Numbered from the stretch's first letter, positions 46,594 through 58,782 are shown. The stretch is 64,000 nt of DNA from Mycoplasma buteonis (GCF_000733865.1 NZ_JPOK01000005.1:124001-188000); one strand, 5' to 3'. Notes: generated from the letters alone by a model not told the origin. Numbers and translations are program-made.

Positions 46594-48267
46594 ATGGAAA
46601 ATAAGACAAATATTAACAAACTTAAAATTAAAAAGTTTTTAGAAGATTTAAAAAACTCAGAGAGTTTAAGTGTTGAACAACTGCAAACTATTAATGAAAT
46701 TGAAAGATTCATCAATGCAAAGAAATTTGGCTTAGTTTATGAAAATTATTTTGAAAGAGTTGAAGAATTAGCTCAAAATAATTTTTTAGCTTTAGAAGGC
46801 CAACAAGAAAAAACAATTGCAGCAAATAAAGATAAACCAATTAATTATTTAATTGAAGGAGATAATTTTTTAGCATTAAAACTATTGCAAAAAACGCATA
46901 AAAATCGTGTAGATGTAATTTATATTGATCCTCCATATAACACAGGGAATAAAGATTTTGTGTACAACGATAGTTTCGTCGGAATTGATGATGCTTTTCG
47001 ACATTCAAAATGACTTTCATTCATGGAAAAACGTTTAAACCTTGCTAAAAATTTGTTAAAAGAAGATGGTGTAATTTTTATTTCAATTGATGATAATGAG
47101 CAAGCACATTTAAAATTACTATGTGATGAAATATTTGGTGAAAGAAATCACATTCAAACATTTTTATGAAATAAAAATTCAGGTGGCTCTTCGCTTTCTA
47201 AATTTACTCGTTCAGATTATGAATATATCCACTGCTATGCAAAAAATATATCGGCAATTAAATATGAATTTGTGTCAAAACTTAGTGTCGAAACCATAGA
47301 TGCTTCATTGTTTAATAATCCAAATAAATATGCACCTTTATTTTTTGATGCAAATATTATTAATTTTAAAAATATTAAACAAGGTGTAATTAAACCATTT
47401 AAAGCAGATAACTTCGAATTACTAGATGAAATTATTATTGAAAATAGTAAAAATAAAAACTCAGCAACAATTTGATCTAAATGAAAATGATCTCAAGAAA
47501 AACTTGAAAATGAAATTAAATTAGGTACTAGAATAATTTCGAAAACTCAAAACCTAAGACTTCGTTATGAAAAAACTCCTCAAGGTAATACTATTAAACC
47601 TACAAAATCAATTACGAAAGAAAATAATGTTGGTTATACAGTAACTGGTTCTTCTGAATTACAAAAATATATAGGCAAAAATGATTTTAGTTTTCCAAAA
47701 CCAACTTCATTAATTCAATATTTAATTAATATGGTAACTTATAATAAAAAAGACTTTACTGTATTAGACTTTTTCGCAGGAAGTGGAACCACAGGTCATG
47801 CTGTGCAACTTTTAAATCAACAAGACAGTGGTAATCGTCAATATATTCTTTGCACAAATAATGAAAATAATATTGCGGAGGATGTGACTTATAAAAGATT
47901 AAGTAAAATTCAAAATGAATTACCTCATAATTTAAAATATTTAAAAGTTAAATTTTACAACAAAGAATCTGTGGCAGAAAGTGATGAGTTATATACTCAG
48001 TTTACCGAAAGTTTTAGTCAATTAATTGAACTAGAAAACAATTTAACAGTTAATAGAGCAAATAATGAAATTATATTTTTAAACACTGAAGAAGATTTTT
48101 TCAAAATATCAATTACTGACTTACTCAAAGCTAAAATCATTTACAAAGATAATGTTTTTCACTGACAAGATTATTATCCTGAAATAACCAATGAGCAAAT
48201 GTTTGAAATTAACTCAAAAACACATTATTTACCAAATTATTACTATGATTCGGAGATGAAAGAATAA
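46594..48267 (+). CDS. mod: Type III restriction-modification methyltransferase (Mod)
   Basis: A 557-residue DNA adenine methyltransferase of the beta class: DPPYNTG (catalytic motif IV) comes near residue 114 and FFAGSGTTGHAV (SAM-binding motif I) near residue 393. The central target-recognition region is between them. The start is ATG 46594 after AAAGGAAC; an in-frame upstream ATG (46534) overlaps the preceding terminator. It lies two bases before the helicase-nuclease gene, so they form a pair. I see no tandem repeat in it that would suggest phase variation. Confidence 0.92.
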
Positions 48268-48269
48268 AT

Positions 48270-50546
48270 ATGATTAAATTAAAACAATTTCAAAAAGAAG
48301 CAATTGATTTTTTACTTCGTGAAACGAATAATAATGTAGTTGAAACAATTATTTTAAAAAGTTGTACAGGTAGCGGAAAAACTATTATAGCTCAAAGCTA
48401 TATTCAAGAATTAATCAGTTTAACTCAAAAACAAAATTATGTTTTTCTTTGATTAACACCAGGTAAAGGTGAACTTGAAATGCAATCTAAACTAAAAATG
48501 GAAAAGCATTTTAATCAGTTAGATACAGGTTTACTTAATGATGTATTAACTCAAGGTTTTCGAGAAAACTATACTTATTTTGTCAACTGAGAATTAATTA
48601 CAAACAAAAAGAATAAATCAATAACTGAAAGTGAACGAAAAAACTGATATGACCGTGTTTATGAAGCTCATCAAAATCATTTAAAGTTCATTGTAATAGT
48701 TGATGAAGAGCACAGTTATAAAACAGCAAAGACTTCAGAAATTTTAGAAAAATTACATCCGTATAAAGAAATTAGAATTTCAGCTACTACAAGCGTTAAA
48801 AAAGCTAGCAAAAATATTGTTTTTTATCAAATTGATGACAAACAAGTTATTGATGAAGGTTTAATTGCGAAGAAAATCTTAATGAATAAAGATATTGAAA
48901 CAAAATTGATTAATGACAAAGATATTTATTTAAAAGAAGCTGAAATTTTAATTGATCTTGCAATTGATAAACAAAAGCAAATGTATTTGGAGTTTCAAAA
49001 AGAAGGTTTAAATGTTAACCCATTAGTTCTTATTCAAATTCCAAATATGAATCAAGAGCTATTAAATTTTGTGCTTGAACTATTAAATAAAAAAGATTTT
49101 AATTATGATAATGGAACTGTTGCTCGCTGAACATCAGATGATAAAATCAACGCTGATGAAGGACTAGTTAAAAACAATTCGCCAATTACTTTTTTGATTT
49201 TTAAACAAGCAATAGCAACAGGGTGAGATTGTCCAAGAGCAAAAATTTTAGTTAAACTGAGAACAAATATGACTGAACAATTTGAAATTCAAACTGTGGG
49301 TCGAATTCGAAGAACAATTAATCAAAAACACTATGATAATGATGTTATTGATAATTGTTATATTTATACTTTTGATGAAAAATTACGTTCAGAAATGCTG
49401 CAAATAGCTGCTGAGCCTGTAGTTGAAAAGATTGTTAACTTAAAAAGTGAGTTTGAATCATTTGCACTCACAAAACAAGTTCGTAATCACGAATACGAAA
49501 AAATAATGTTTAATCAAAAACATTATAAGGAAGTAAAAAATGCTTTTAAAGATTTTCTTAAATCTAAATATAATTTGACAAATAATTATGCAAAAAATCG
49601 TGAGATACTTGAAAATAAAGGTTTTACTTTTAATGAAAGAGTTTTGAATGATTTAATGTCTGGAGACATTTATACATCAGATGGAAGCATTTCTGATTTA
49701 GTTTATATTCCGGTAGAATATACTTTTAGCAACGCGACTAACAATGGTGATTATTTAAATGCAATTAGATATATTGGAAGTAGATTTGAATTTGATGATA
49801 AAAATATACAAGAATTACTTGAACATATATTCTTTTACCGTCCTAAAATTTCCAATAACGCAATTATAAAATTAGGCAACCTTAATTTTAGAAACTTCAA
49901 AGTCTTTATTATGAATAATTACAAGTTGATAGGGCTTGATGCAGAAGAATTCCGTCGTAGCACCCAGTACGTAGTTAAACAAAAAATTAAAGTTGCGAAA
50001 CCTTTTAGCAACCAAAGTTGAAAAATTTTAAAAAATGACTTAATTGTTTTTAATCATAAAAATTATAATGAAAATAATTTTGTTGAAAAAAGCGTTTACG
50101 AAAAGTTTCCAAGAATGGCTGCAGATTGAGATCTTCGTAAATCAAAAAGCGAAAGAAGATTTGAAGAATTTTGTATAAATTCAGATTTTGTTAAATATTT
50201 TTATAAAAATCATGATAAAGGAGTAAATTACTTTAGCATTGGTTATTTAGACACCTTAGGTAAAAACCATTTATTTTATCCTGATTATATTTTGATTGAT
50301 AAAAACAATAAAATATGAATTATTGAGACAAAAGGTGGTGAAACTCAAGAAGGAATTAATAAGCAAATAGATAAAGATGTATCTTTAAAATTTAATGCTC
50401 TAAAAAAATATGCAGCAGAATTTAATTTAAATTTTGGTTTTGTTAGAGACAAAGAAATCTCTAATTCTTTATTATTTAATAACACTGAATATGAAGAAAA
50501 TTTAAATTCTAATAATTGAATAGATATTAAAAAAATCTTTGATTAA
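48270..50546 (+). CDS. res: Type III restriction enzyme (Res): helicase plus nuclease
   Basis: A 758-residue protein with superfamily 2 helicase motifs: Walker A LKSCTGSGKTIIAQ (residues about 28-40), the DEEH box IVIVDEEHSY, the motif III-like RISATTS and the motif VI-like QTVGRIRRT. The C-terminus contains a PD-(D/E)xK nuclease core: FYPDYILIDKNNKIWIIETKGG. Together with Mod it should cut DNA that lacks methylation at its asymmetric sites after ATP-driven translocation. It is shorter than many Res proteins but keeps both domains. Confidence 0.93.
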
Positions 50547-50555
50547 AATAATACT

Positions 50556-50588
50556 AACTATGACATTTTAAGTTTGTCATAGTTTTTT
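50556..50588 (+). terminator. Terminator of mod-res
   Basis: AACTATGACA / TGTCATAGTT with a nine-base loop, then T6. Confidence 0.85.
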
Positions 50589-50836
50589 ATTTAATCAGCT
50601 AGTATTAGGAAAAAATAAGTTAAAAATTAATTTATTTTTTAATTATATTTATAGAAAATTACTAAATGTTATAAAAGTAAATAGAATTATTTTTTCAATT
50701 TATTCTAATTAAACATATTATATTCATGAAAGAAAAATTCAAAAATTAAAATATTAATTGAAAAAAACAAACACTTTTTTTAAAAATTTTTAATTTTACT
50801 TATAATACTTTCGTAAAAAATGAAAGGAGAATTTAA
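50589..50836. other. AT-rich gap before the unknown membrane protein
   Basis: Almost pure A/T. A TATAAT-like segment lies near 50800, 30 bases before the next start. No gene is visible. Confidence 0.4.
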
Positions 50837-52423
50837 ATGAGAAAATTCATAGATGCAATTAATTTGTTGGGTTCTTTTAGCGCGAGCATAGATCCCGGAC
50901 AAAATGTAGCTATAAAAATTGATTTAGATAAAGAAATTGAATATAAATTGCAAACAACTATTGGTTTTAATTCAAACAATTTAAAAATCAATAATATTGA
51001 AAAAGTATCAGAAAAATTAGCTGATCAGTCTTATTTAAGGGAAATTGATAATGAACTAAAAAACAATATTTCTCAAGATAAGTTAATAAAAAAGGTTTTA
51101 ACTGATACTGAGTTTTTTGAAAAATCAGTTAATTCAGATGTTGATACCAGAACAAAAGAAAAAATTATCACAAATAGTAGTGAATACGTGAGTGCAATTC
51201 GCTCAAGTGACACTAAAAAAATTAATGATATTAAAACAGAAATAAAAAGAGTAGGAACTTTTAATGATAAAAATGAAGAAAGTGATAAATTTATTAGTGC
51301 TCTTGATGATTTAAAAAATGTTTCTGCTTCATCTAATCAAATTGAAGCTGAAAAAAATATAAAAATTAGAAAAAGAAGATATTTAATAGATACTTCTGAT
51401 ATTATGTGTGACAATGATCCTGGAGTTTACGCATGAGGAAATACATATCACACAACAACACCAGGGTGCTCAGCTCATGAACAACCTAATTATAAGCAAC
51501 AAGAAGAAATAAAACAAAGTATTTTACAAGTTTTTGATAAAGATTTTCAAGAAACTTGAAAGAACCAAAAAGAACAAATTCAAAATCAGAGAAGTAAAAT
51601 AAATAACATTTTTAATGCTTTAAAAAAATACAATGATCATTTATATGGATTAAATGTCGCTTCTGCTGTAATACTTTCTATTATTTGAGCTACTTCTGCA
51701 GCGTTGTTCATAATGGCTTTTTGAACATTTGGTTCAACATTAGCGGACGCAACTGTTTTAGCAATTCAAGGTTCTATAGCTACCGTTTTTTTAAAAAAAT
51801 CTTGAGATTCATATTATGAATATTATGACACTCAAAAAATGATTGAAACTTTACAAAATTCATTAGATAATTCTGAGATTATTCAAGTTTTTGATATTCA
51901 TGATTTTAAAGCTGACAAAATAAAAGTTATTAATAAAATTATTGCTAATAAAAACGATTTTTGAAACACAGCTTCAATAATTTATACTTCCGTTGATAAC
52001 GCAAGTAAATTAGGTGCTATAAAAAAACTATTTGAAAAAACTGTAGATTATTCCATTCGAAAAATACTTGAATTCTCTTTAAATAAAATATCTGCTAAAA
52101 TGAGTGCTAAATTTGGTTCAAAATTCTTAAGTGTAGTTGGTTGAGATATTTCTCAAGCTGTATCTAAAATGAAAAATATTAATAATATTTTCAACGGATT
52201 AAAGAAATTAATAAGTTGACCTCAAATTATTGCTTTTCCAGTCAGAACCGTTCAAGAATTAGGAAAACAATGAAGCGGTTTTGCTTTAAAAATGAAAGCT
52301 AATTTAGCTATTGGAGTAGCTTCTAAAATCATTTCTATTATTGATACTGTTGTATCTGTAACTAGTTTATTTGTTTTGAATAGCCTAGAAAAAGATATCG
52401 TAAAAGCAATTGAAGGAATTTAA
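50837..52423 (+). CDS. Unrecognised 528-aa protein with central membrane pair
   Basis: Starts at ATG 50837 after AAAGGAG. Residues 1-180 are soluble and charged. A basic RKRR near residue 178 is followed by a short segment with two cysteines (SDIMCDNDPGVYAW and TTTPGCSAHEQ). Two hydrophobic helices follow (about residues 275-325, with WATSAALFIMAFWTFGS), then an amphipathic, lysine-rich C-terminal half ending with another hydrophobic stretch (IISIIDTVVSVTSLFVL). There is no signal peptide. I do not recognise a family. It lies between the type III R-M system and the membrane paralogues, an accessory-looking neighbourhood. Confidence 0.75.
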
Positions 52424-52458
52424 AAATATAAAAAAGATTTTTTATTAAATCTAATTTA

Positions 52459-52596
52459 ATGATTACAAAAAAAACAATAGAAGAAATTGATAAATTTTTA
52501 TTTAAAAAAGATAAAATAAAAAGCGTTCAAAAAAGAAAGAATAATTTTTTATTCAAATTAGGAGAAAAATGACAGAACACAACACAGATTATTTAA
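52459..52596 (+). CDS. Doubtful small ORF (45 aa)
   Basis: ATG 52459 opens MITKKTIEEIDKFLFKKDK and reads through TGA into the start of copy B in another frame. It has no ribosome site and is probably chance. Confidence 0.15.
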
Positions 52597-52752
52597 AAAC
52601 TGTTGAAGAAATTAGATGAAAACGTAAAGATGGACTTTACGTTAAACCTCAATCAGCAGAAGAATTAAAAGAATGATACAAAGAAACAAAAAGCAAAAAG
52701 TTTTTTGATAATGCTAATGATTTATTTTGAAATCAATATAAAAAGTACTTTA
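52569..52752 (+). repeat. N-terminal direct repeat, first copy
   Basis: This block matches 53641-53824 with only about five differences, and identity stops sharply at its end. A shorter second match around 52917-52951 (AACCGTTTTGAATGATATAA) pairs with 53989-54024. Confidence 0.85.
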
Positions 52753-53618
52753 TAGTAAGTAGATTTTTAATTTTAATTGGTATTTTTCTTTTCCTTTTCT
52801 CAATTATAGGAATTGATTTATTTTTTGGTTTTTGATATGTCAGAATACCAGTTGGATTAGTAGGTCTTTGTTTACTTGCAGCAGGAACTTTAAATTTATT
52901 TAAATTCAGAAAATACGGAATGAACCGTTTTGAATGATATAAAACAGCATTTAGTTATGGTAAAGAAGCTGTTTCACCAAAAATGGAAAAACAAATTAAA
53001 AGAGATAATGATAGCTTTCAAAAAATTATGAATTTAGTTAAAGAAGATGAAAACAAATTACTTATGATAAAAAATCATTTACTTTCTATTTATTTAACTA
53101 AATTTGAAAAAATTATGAAATCAGAAAATACAGCGGTATTTTGAAAAAGTGCACTTTTTTCTATTAAAACAATAATTGTACCTATTTTGATTACTTGAAT
53201 AATTGATACAAGATTTACAGATAGTAATTCACTGATTTCTTGATATGGATTTTCAACAGAAAATACACTACCAATTGCTATTACTTTATTTGTTATTGCA
53301 GTTTTAATAAATATATTTTTACTTCGTTTTCACGATATGTTTTTCCTTTTTAATGTTCCTCTTTTTAGAACTACACATTTAGAACAATTAGGTTTCAACT
53401 TAAATTCAGCAATTTTATTTAGAGCTATATCAACATATGAAAACGAACCTAATTTAACTAATTTAGAAATTTTGTTAACTTTTAGTGAAACAAAAAAAGA
53501 AATTTATAAATTTTTATTTAATGAAGAATTAAATGAAATGGGTGAACTTTTAAATACATACGCAAAATTTCAAAATAAAAAAACAAATAAATCAGATACA
53601 GAAGAAAATAAAAAATAA
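52569..53618 (+). CDS. Membrane protein paralogue, copy B (349 aa)
   Basis: Starts at ATG 52569 after AGGAG. The N-terminal ~60 residues are cytosolic and charged (EIRWKRKDGLYVKPQS). Two helices follow (about 62-105), then a helical segment and a second helix pair (about 190-260), then a long charged tail. The first 184 bases are almost identical to the start of copy C, while the rest has diverged strongly. No known family recognised. Confidence 0.85.
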
Positions 53619-53640
53619 ATATTAAGCTTAAATTTACTAA

Positions 53641-53824
53641 ATGACAGAACACAGCTCAGATTACTTAAAAACTGCTGAAGAAATTAGATGAAAACGTAAA
53701 GATGGACTTTACGTTAAACCTCAATCAGCAGCAGAATTAAAAGAATGATACAAAGAAACAAAAAGCAAAAAGTTTTTTGATAATGCTAATGATTTATTTT
53801 GAAATCAATATAAAAAGTACTTTA
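53641..53824 (+). repeat. N-terminal direct repeat, second copy
   Basis: Near-identical partner of 52569-52752. The boundary of identity falls inside the first membrane helix. Confidence 0.85.
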
Positions 53825-54626
53825 TCTATGGTAGAGTAATATTGGTTTTAGGAATTATGCTAATGCTTTACTCGATTTTTGCACAAGATGAAGTGTTTCA
53901 ATTTTGGTATCTTAGAATAATTTTCTGTTTTATAGGACTAATTATTTTAGCTTTTGGAATTGTCAAATTGTATTTTTGTAAAAAATATGGAATAAACCGT
54001 TTTGAATGATATAAAACAGCTTTTGCAAATTTTCCTAAAGCATCAAAGATAAATCAAAAAAAATTAAATGATAAATTATATGATGATGAACAAGTTCAAC
54101 AAATCTTAAATTTTGCTCAAGCTAATAATAACTTAGAGGCTATAGCTAAGAATTTAATTTATAAATATGAGTTAAGATTTAAAAACAATTGAAAGAAGCA
54201 AATTTTTGAATTATTTTATTTGCTTTTGTCTTTGCATATCAACTAATTGCTCTTTCGCACATTTTACCTTATATTTTTATGTTTTCAGAATCAAGATTTC
54301 ATTACAGTTCATTTTGATTTGGTTTTAAAATTTCATCGCTTATTTTTTATGCATTCTTATTAATTTTTTTATCCTTAATGAATTTTGTTCTTATTCACTT
54401 TAAATTTATAAGAATAATTTTTAGATTACCAATCAATAGAAAACTTTCTACATTCCAAGGGAATGCTAATAATTTTGAAACAATAACTATTAAATATCTT
54501 TCAAATTATTTAAATGATATTAGTTTAGAAAGTTTACAAAAGTTATTAGAAGTAAAATGAATTAAAAATGATGTTTTTAATTTTATTACAAATGAAATTA
54601 AAAAATCAGAATCATTAAAAAACTAA
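53641..54626 (+). pseudogene. Membrane protein paralogue, copy C, frameshifted
   Basis: The frame starts at ATG 53641 with no clear ribosome site and matches copy B at the N-terminus. At about residue 188 it ends early because a run of five T (54203-54207) puts it out of frame. The next frame then continues the expected second helix pair (WIILFAFVFAYQLIALSHI) and tail to TAA 54624-54626. One extra T would restore a protein of about 328 residues. Either it is a pseudogene or a homopolymer ON/OFF switch. Confidence 0.8.
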
Positions 54627-54663
54627 GATGATTTAAAAAAATAAAAAAAATTTAAAAAAATAG

Positions 54664-54691
54664 TTGACGTTATTAAAAAACGTGGTATCAT
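54664..54691 (+). promoter_or_regulatory. Promoter of 5S rRNA
   Basis: TTGACG (54664-54669) and TATCAT (54686-54691) with a 16-base spacer. The start of transcription would fall at the 5' end of the 5S gene. Confidence 0.65.
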
Positions 54692-54696
54692 ATTAT

Positions 54697-54797
54697 CAGT
54701 GGTTATAGCAAAGAGGTTCACCTGATCCCATTCCGAACTCAGTAGTTAAGCTCTTTAGTGCCGACAATAGCCGAAAGGTGAAGATAGGGCGCCGCTG
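54697..54797 (+). rRNA. rrf: 5S ribosomal RNA
   Basis: About 101 bases with the 5S landmarks GGTTATAGC, the CACCTGATCCCATTCCGAAC loop region, CAGTAGTTAAGC, GCCGA and the closing GCCGCTG, which pairs with the 5' CAGTGGT. It is preceded by its own promoter, with no 16S or 23S nearby, and followed by a T7. Confidence 0.95.
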
Positions 54798-54927
54798 TTT
54801 TTTTATGCCTTTTTTTATTTTAAAAACAGCTAAAAGATAAAGAGTAATTTTACTGTAATTTGCTATAATTTTTTTAAAATATATATATTTTAAAAGAAAT
54901 TTTTTTCTTATTCAGAAATGGAGTTTT

Positions 54928-57066
54928 ATGGCCAAAAACAAAAAATCATTTTTTGAACGTCTTGCCGAAGTAAACGATCAATACGATAATAAAACAAATA
55001 AAAAAACAACTAGCAAGAAAAAAAGAAATAATACAGCTATTGCTATTGCTGTACTTTTAACTGCAGGTGTAACAACAGCTATCGCTGTTCCGCTTGCATT
55101 AAATGTTTCTAAGGTAAATTACACTGAAGCTGAAAAAGCTGATGCTAATTTATTTAGTTTTAACTTACCAAATGGCGAATCTAAAGAGTACCAATTAGGT
55201 AATTTTGAAAAGACTTTAAAAGAAAATAAATCAGTAAACCAAGAACAACTAGACAAAATTTACCGCGAAGCAGTTTTTTACTGATATGCACAAGAACAAA
55301 AAGCATCGAAAGATTTTCAATTTAGATATAACGCAAGTTTACAAGCTGGTGATTCACGTGTAAGCAATATTGAACTAAAAAGCTTGGATGAAATTCGCAA
55401 GCAACAAAAAAACAAGCTTAGCGATGCAAAATTAAATTTACAAAAAACATATGGTTTTGAAAATTGACATCAAAAATTTAATGAACTATTGCTAAGTGAA
55501 GAATATGGAAAAAGCAAAACAGAAGATGAAGCTGTAGAATTTGCAACTTTCAAAGTTGTTGAACATGAAGCAACTAGAAGATTTAGAATAAAAGTTCAAT
55601 ATCAAAGCGTTAATATGTTAAAAAATGCTGATAAAGAATTGAAACAAATTAACGAGGGCGGTGTGGCAGAAGTTTCTGATAATGGGAACGCACTTGTAAA
55701 AATATCTGCTGGACAACCTATTTTTCCATTTTTAAGAAATATTTCTAGTGAAACAAATCTTTTTAATTCAGATTTTCAAGGTATGTATTATTATAATTTA
55801 CCTTACAGCAATCAAATTGTGACAATTAGTACAGAATCATTTATTCCTGAACACATGTCATTTGCACCTTTAGTAAAAGATTATTTAGCAAAAAATAATT
55901 TAGGAATTTCTACTAACTTAGTTTTACCTGGTAAATTTACTAATGCTCTTGAACCTAAAATGGAACTTGATCAAGAAGCTCGTAGTAAATTAGCTAACTG
56001 ATTTAAATACGCAGTAATTCAAAAAGATAACAAATATTTAACAGAATCAATTTTTAAAATCGCTCTTGATAAACAAGGAGTATTGCAAAATACAAATAGT
56101 GATTTTTGAACAAATAGCGTTTCAAATAATCAATTAATAGCGCGTTACAACTTGTTTAATGATTTTTTAAGTACAGCTAAAAACGAAACAAAAGTCACAG
56201 AATATAATGATTTTTTTGTAAACAATATTAACCAAGGAATTGCTTTATTATCAGATGAATTATTCAATTTTAATGCAAATCCTGATTCACTACCTACTGT
56301 TAGTTTAGAAAAGCTTTATCCACTTCCAAATGCAATTAAATCTTCTGTGGATGCTAAATTAGAAGTAATTAACAACCTAACAGATGTAAATCAAATTTCA
56401 TCAGCTGTTACTGATTTAAATACTTACATTGAACAATATGTTTTAAATATGTCTGATAATGAATTACAAGCCTACTTATCAGATAACTTACTTAATAATT
56501 TAGTGCGAAATTTCCGTGGAGCTAATCAAAAAGTTTCATTTGCATATAAATTAAGCAACCAAAAAGGATATCTTGTAGTTGATAAAGATAAATTAGTATG
56601 AAGTAGAAGAGATAATTTAAGTGATCAAAGTATCTATGATAACTTACTAACATACTTACAAAACTTCAATAATAACGAGCAAAATGATGTTATAGCAAGT
56701 GTTAACCGTGCTTACAACAAAAACATTTTATTAGCAAGTGCTTTTGTTGATACTGATTTAATTAATTCATTAAAAAATAAAGAAGAGCTAAAAAGCTTTA
56801 ATTTTGAAAACCTCAAAGCAGCAAATACTTCAATTTTACTTGGAAGTCAAAATGAAAAAACTATTAACGCTCTTGTTTTAATTGATAAATGAGTAAAAGA
56901 AACGAAAGAACTAGGTAATTCATATAATTTAACATATTCTGATGGTCAAATTTATCTTGCTAATCACAAAGATAACCAAGTTGTTGCATCAAAAGATTTA
57001 GCTTACGAAACTATTGCTAATACTTATGAAGCACAATTAAAAAATATTAACAAAGGAGCTAAATAA
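54928..57066 (+). CDS. P80-like membrane protein of the hit operon
   Basis: A 712-residue protein. A lysine-rich cytosolic start is followed by one N-terminal membrane helix (about residues 37-58, TAIAIAVLLTAGVTTAIAVPLAL), and the rest is extracellular and mostly helical. There is no lipobox. It is followed without a gap by a lipoprotein and then hinT. In M. hominis two membrane proteins, P80 and P60, are encoded with HinT and interact with it; the order, sizes and anchors here fit P80. No catalytic motif is seen. Confidence 0.75.
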
Positions 57067-58361
57067 TGAAAAAATGATTTAAATCTTTTCTTGCTCTTTC
57101 TTCAACTGTTTCTTTATCTGCGTTTGCTCTTTCATGTGGAAGAACAGAAGACTCTGTTTCAAAAATTGAGCAAGATAAATTGCTTTCAGAAAAAGATAGT
57201 GTTTCAAAATTAGCAGAAAATATTTGATTAGCTAACACATTAGCAAGTCAATATAACGTTCAGTTAGAAGGTAATTTAAATTTAGATGGTCAGTTAGAAA
57301 AATTAATCACAAATGAAGCTTTCTTTAATGATGCATATGATTCATATCTTGCTTATTTATCTAATAAAAATTTAACAGAGCCTGGATTTTTAGCAAAAAG
57401 AATCAATGATTTACTAGCTAATGGAAAAATCGTTGACGGAGATATTTTCAATTCTTTTGTACAATCGCCAGCTCAAAATAATTTAACTAAAGAACAATTT
57501 ACAAGTTTATTTAATAATTCTTTTTCAGAAGTAGCTAACGAAACTAATAAGATTTTATTAACATACAAATATTTTTTAATTAATGCAAGTGATGATTTAT
57601 TAAAACTAAATGGAGATTTATATAATCAAAATAAAAATAAATTTGATAATAAATATTTTAATTTAGTTAATTATGCTTTAAATAAAGAATTAATGCAAGC
57701 TTGAAATTATTCATCTAATGATTCAAATGCTATTTTTACTGAAATTTTTAAATCTATTGATTCAGTAGACGCTTTTAATGATTTTATTAAAAACAAAAGT
57801 GTTGGAACAGATAAGTTAGCTTCTAATTTATGAATTAACAAGTCAGCTCCATACCAATTACAAATGGGTGGATATGACGGTGTTATTAAAGCTTCTTCAA
57901 AAGGTGTTAATTTTAATTTTACTTATGATACACTAAGTAAAATTAATGACTATCAATCATTAGTTGGTTTTTACGATTATCAAAACCAAAAAATTATTCC
58001 TGTTTTAAACCAAAATGATAAATGAGTTTTACAAAGCCCAATTTCTGTTGCTCAAAGTCAAACTAATATTGGAGTTACATATTTAAATATTTTTGCTCCA
58101 ATTGCTAAAGAAGAATCAGTAGTGACAGGTAAAAATGAAGACGGCAGCGATCGTAGAGAAACTGTTAGTTTATTAACTTTTGATGGAACTCCATATCAAG
58201 ATAATTTAATCAAAACAGTTGCATTGCTTTATGCTAGTGATGCAACACTTTATCAAAATGCACAAAATGCATTCGTAAAATTAGGGTATACATTCACACT
58301 TAAAAATATTAGTGTGATTAATGAAATTTTAAAAGGCTTAAAATTCGTTAAAAGTGAGTAA
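57066..58361 (+). CDS. P60-like lipoprotein of the hit operon
   Basis: A 431-residue lipoprotein with signal peptide and lipobox AFALSC, followed by an extracellular helical domain. It starts on the last base of the preceding gene and ends two bases before hinT, which marks a three-gene unit matching the P80-P60-hinT arrangement of M. hominis. Function is unknown beyond complex formation. Confidence 0.75.
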
Positions 58362-58363
58362 TT

Positions 58364-58678
58364 ATGACAATTTTTACAAAAATTATTAATCGTGAAATTC
58401 CAGCAAATATTTTGTATGAGGATGACAAAATCATTGCTTTTTATGACATTAATCCTAAACAACCAGGACACTTTTTAGTAGTTCCAAAACGTGAAGCAGC
58501 TAACTTACTTGAAAATACTGATGAAGAAATTGCTTATGCTTTTGTAAAAGCAAAAGAACTAGCAAAAGAAGAAATGCTACGTCAAGAAGCTAGTTCTTTC
58601 AAAATTGTAGTTAATACAGGAGCTAGTGCTGGGCAAGTTGTATTTCATACTCATATTCACGTTATTCCATACAAATAA
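58364..58678 (+). CDS. hinT: HIT-family nucleotide hydrolase
   Basis: A 104-residue HIT protein ending with the histidine triad HTHIHV. Early motifs FTKIINREIPA and AFYDINPKQPGHFLVVPK are typical of HinT, a hydrolase of purine nucleoside phosphoramidates. It closes the membrane-protein operon. Confidence 0.95.
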   Translation: MTIFTKIINREIPANILYEDDKIIAFYDINPKQPGHFLVVPKREAANLLENTDEEIAYAFVKAKELAKEEMLRQEASSFKIVVNTGASAGQVVFHTHIHVIPYK

Positions 58679-58689
58679 TTAGCTAATAT

Positions 58690-58726
58690 TTAAAAAGTTG
58701 ACAAATAATTTTGTCAGCTTTTTATT
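58690..58726 (+). terminator. Terminator of the hit operon
   Basis: AAAAAGTTGACAAA with TTTGTCAGCTTTTT (one G-U pair) and a T-rich end. Confidence 0.8.
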
Positions 58727-58759
58727 TAAAAATAAATCTTGTTTTTTGTGCTGATATGC

Positions 58760-58765
58760 TATAAT
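58760..58765 (+). promoter_or_regulatory. -10 box of rpsP-trmD-rplS
   Basis: TATAAT in TGCTATAATTTAA, 51 bases before the rpsP start. Confidence 0.65.
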
Positions 58766-58782
58766 TTAAACACAAATAAGGT

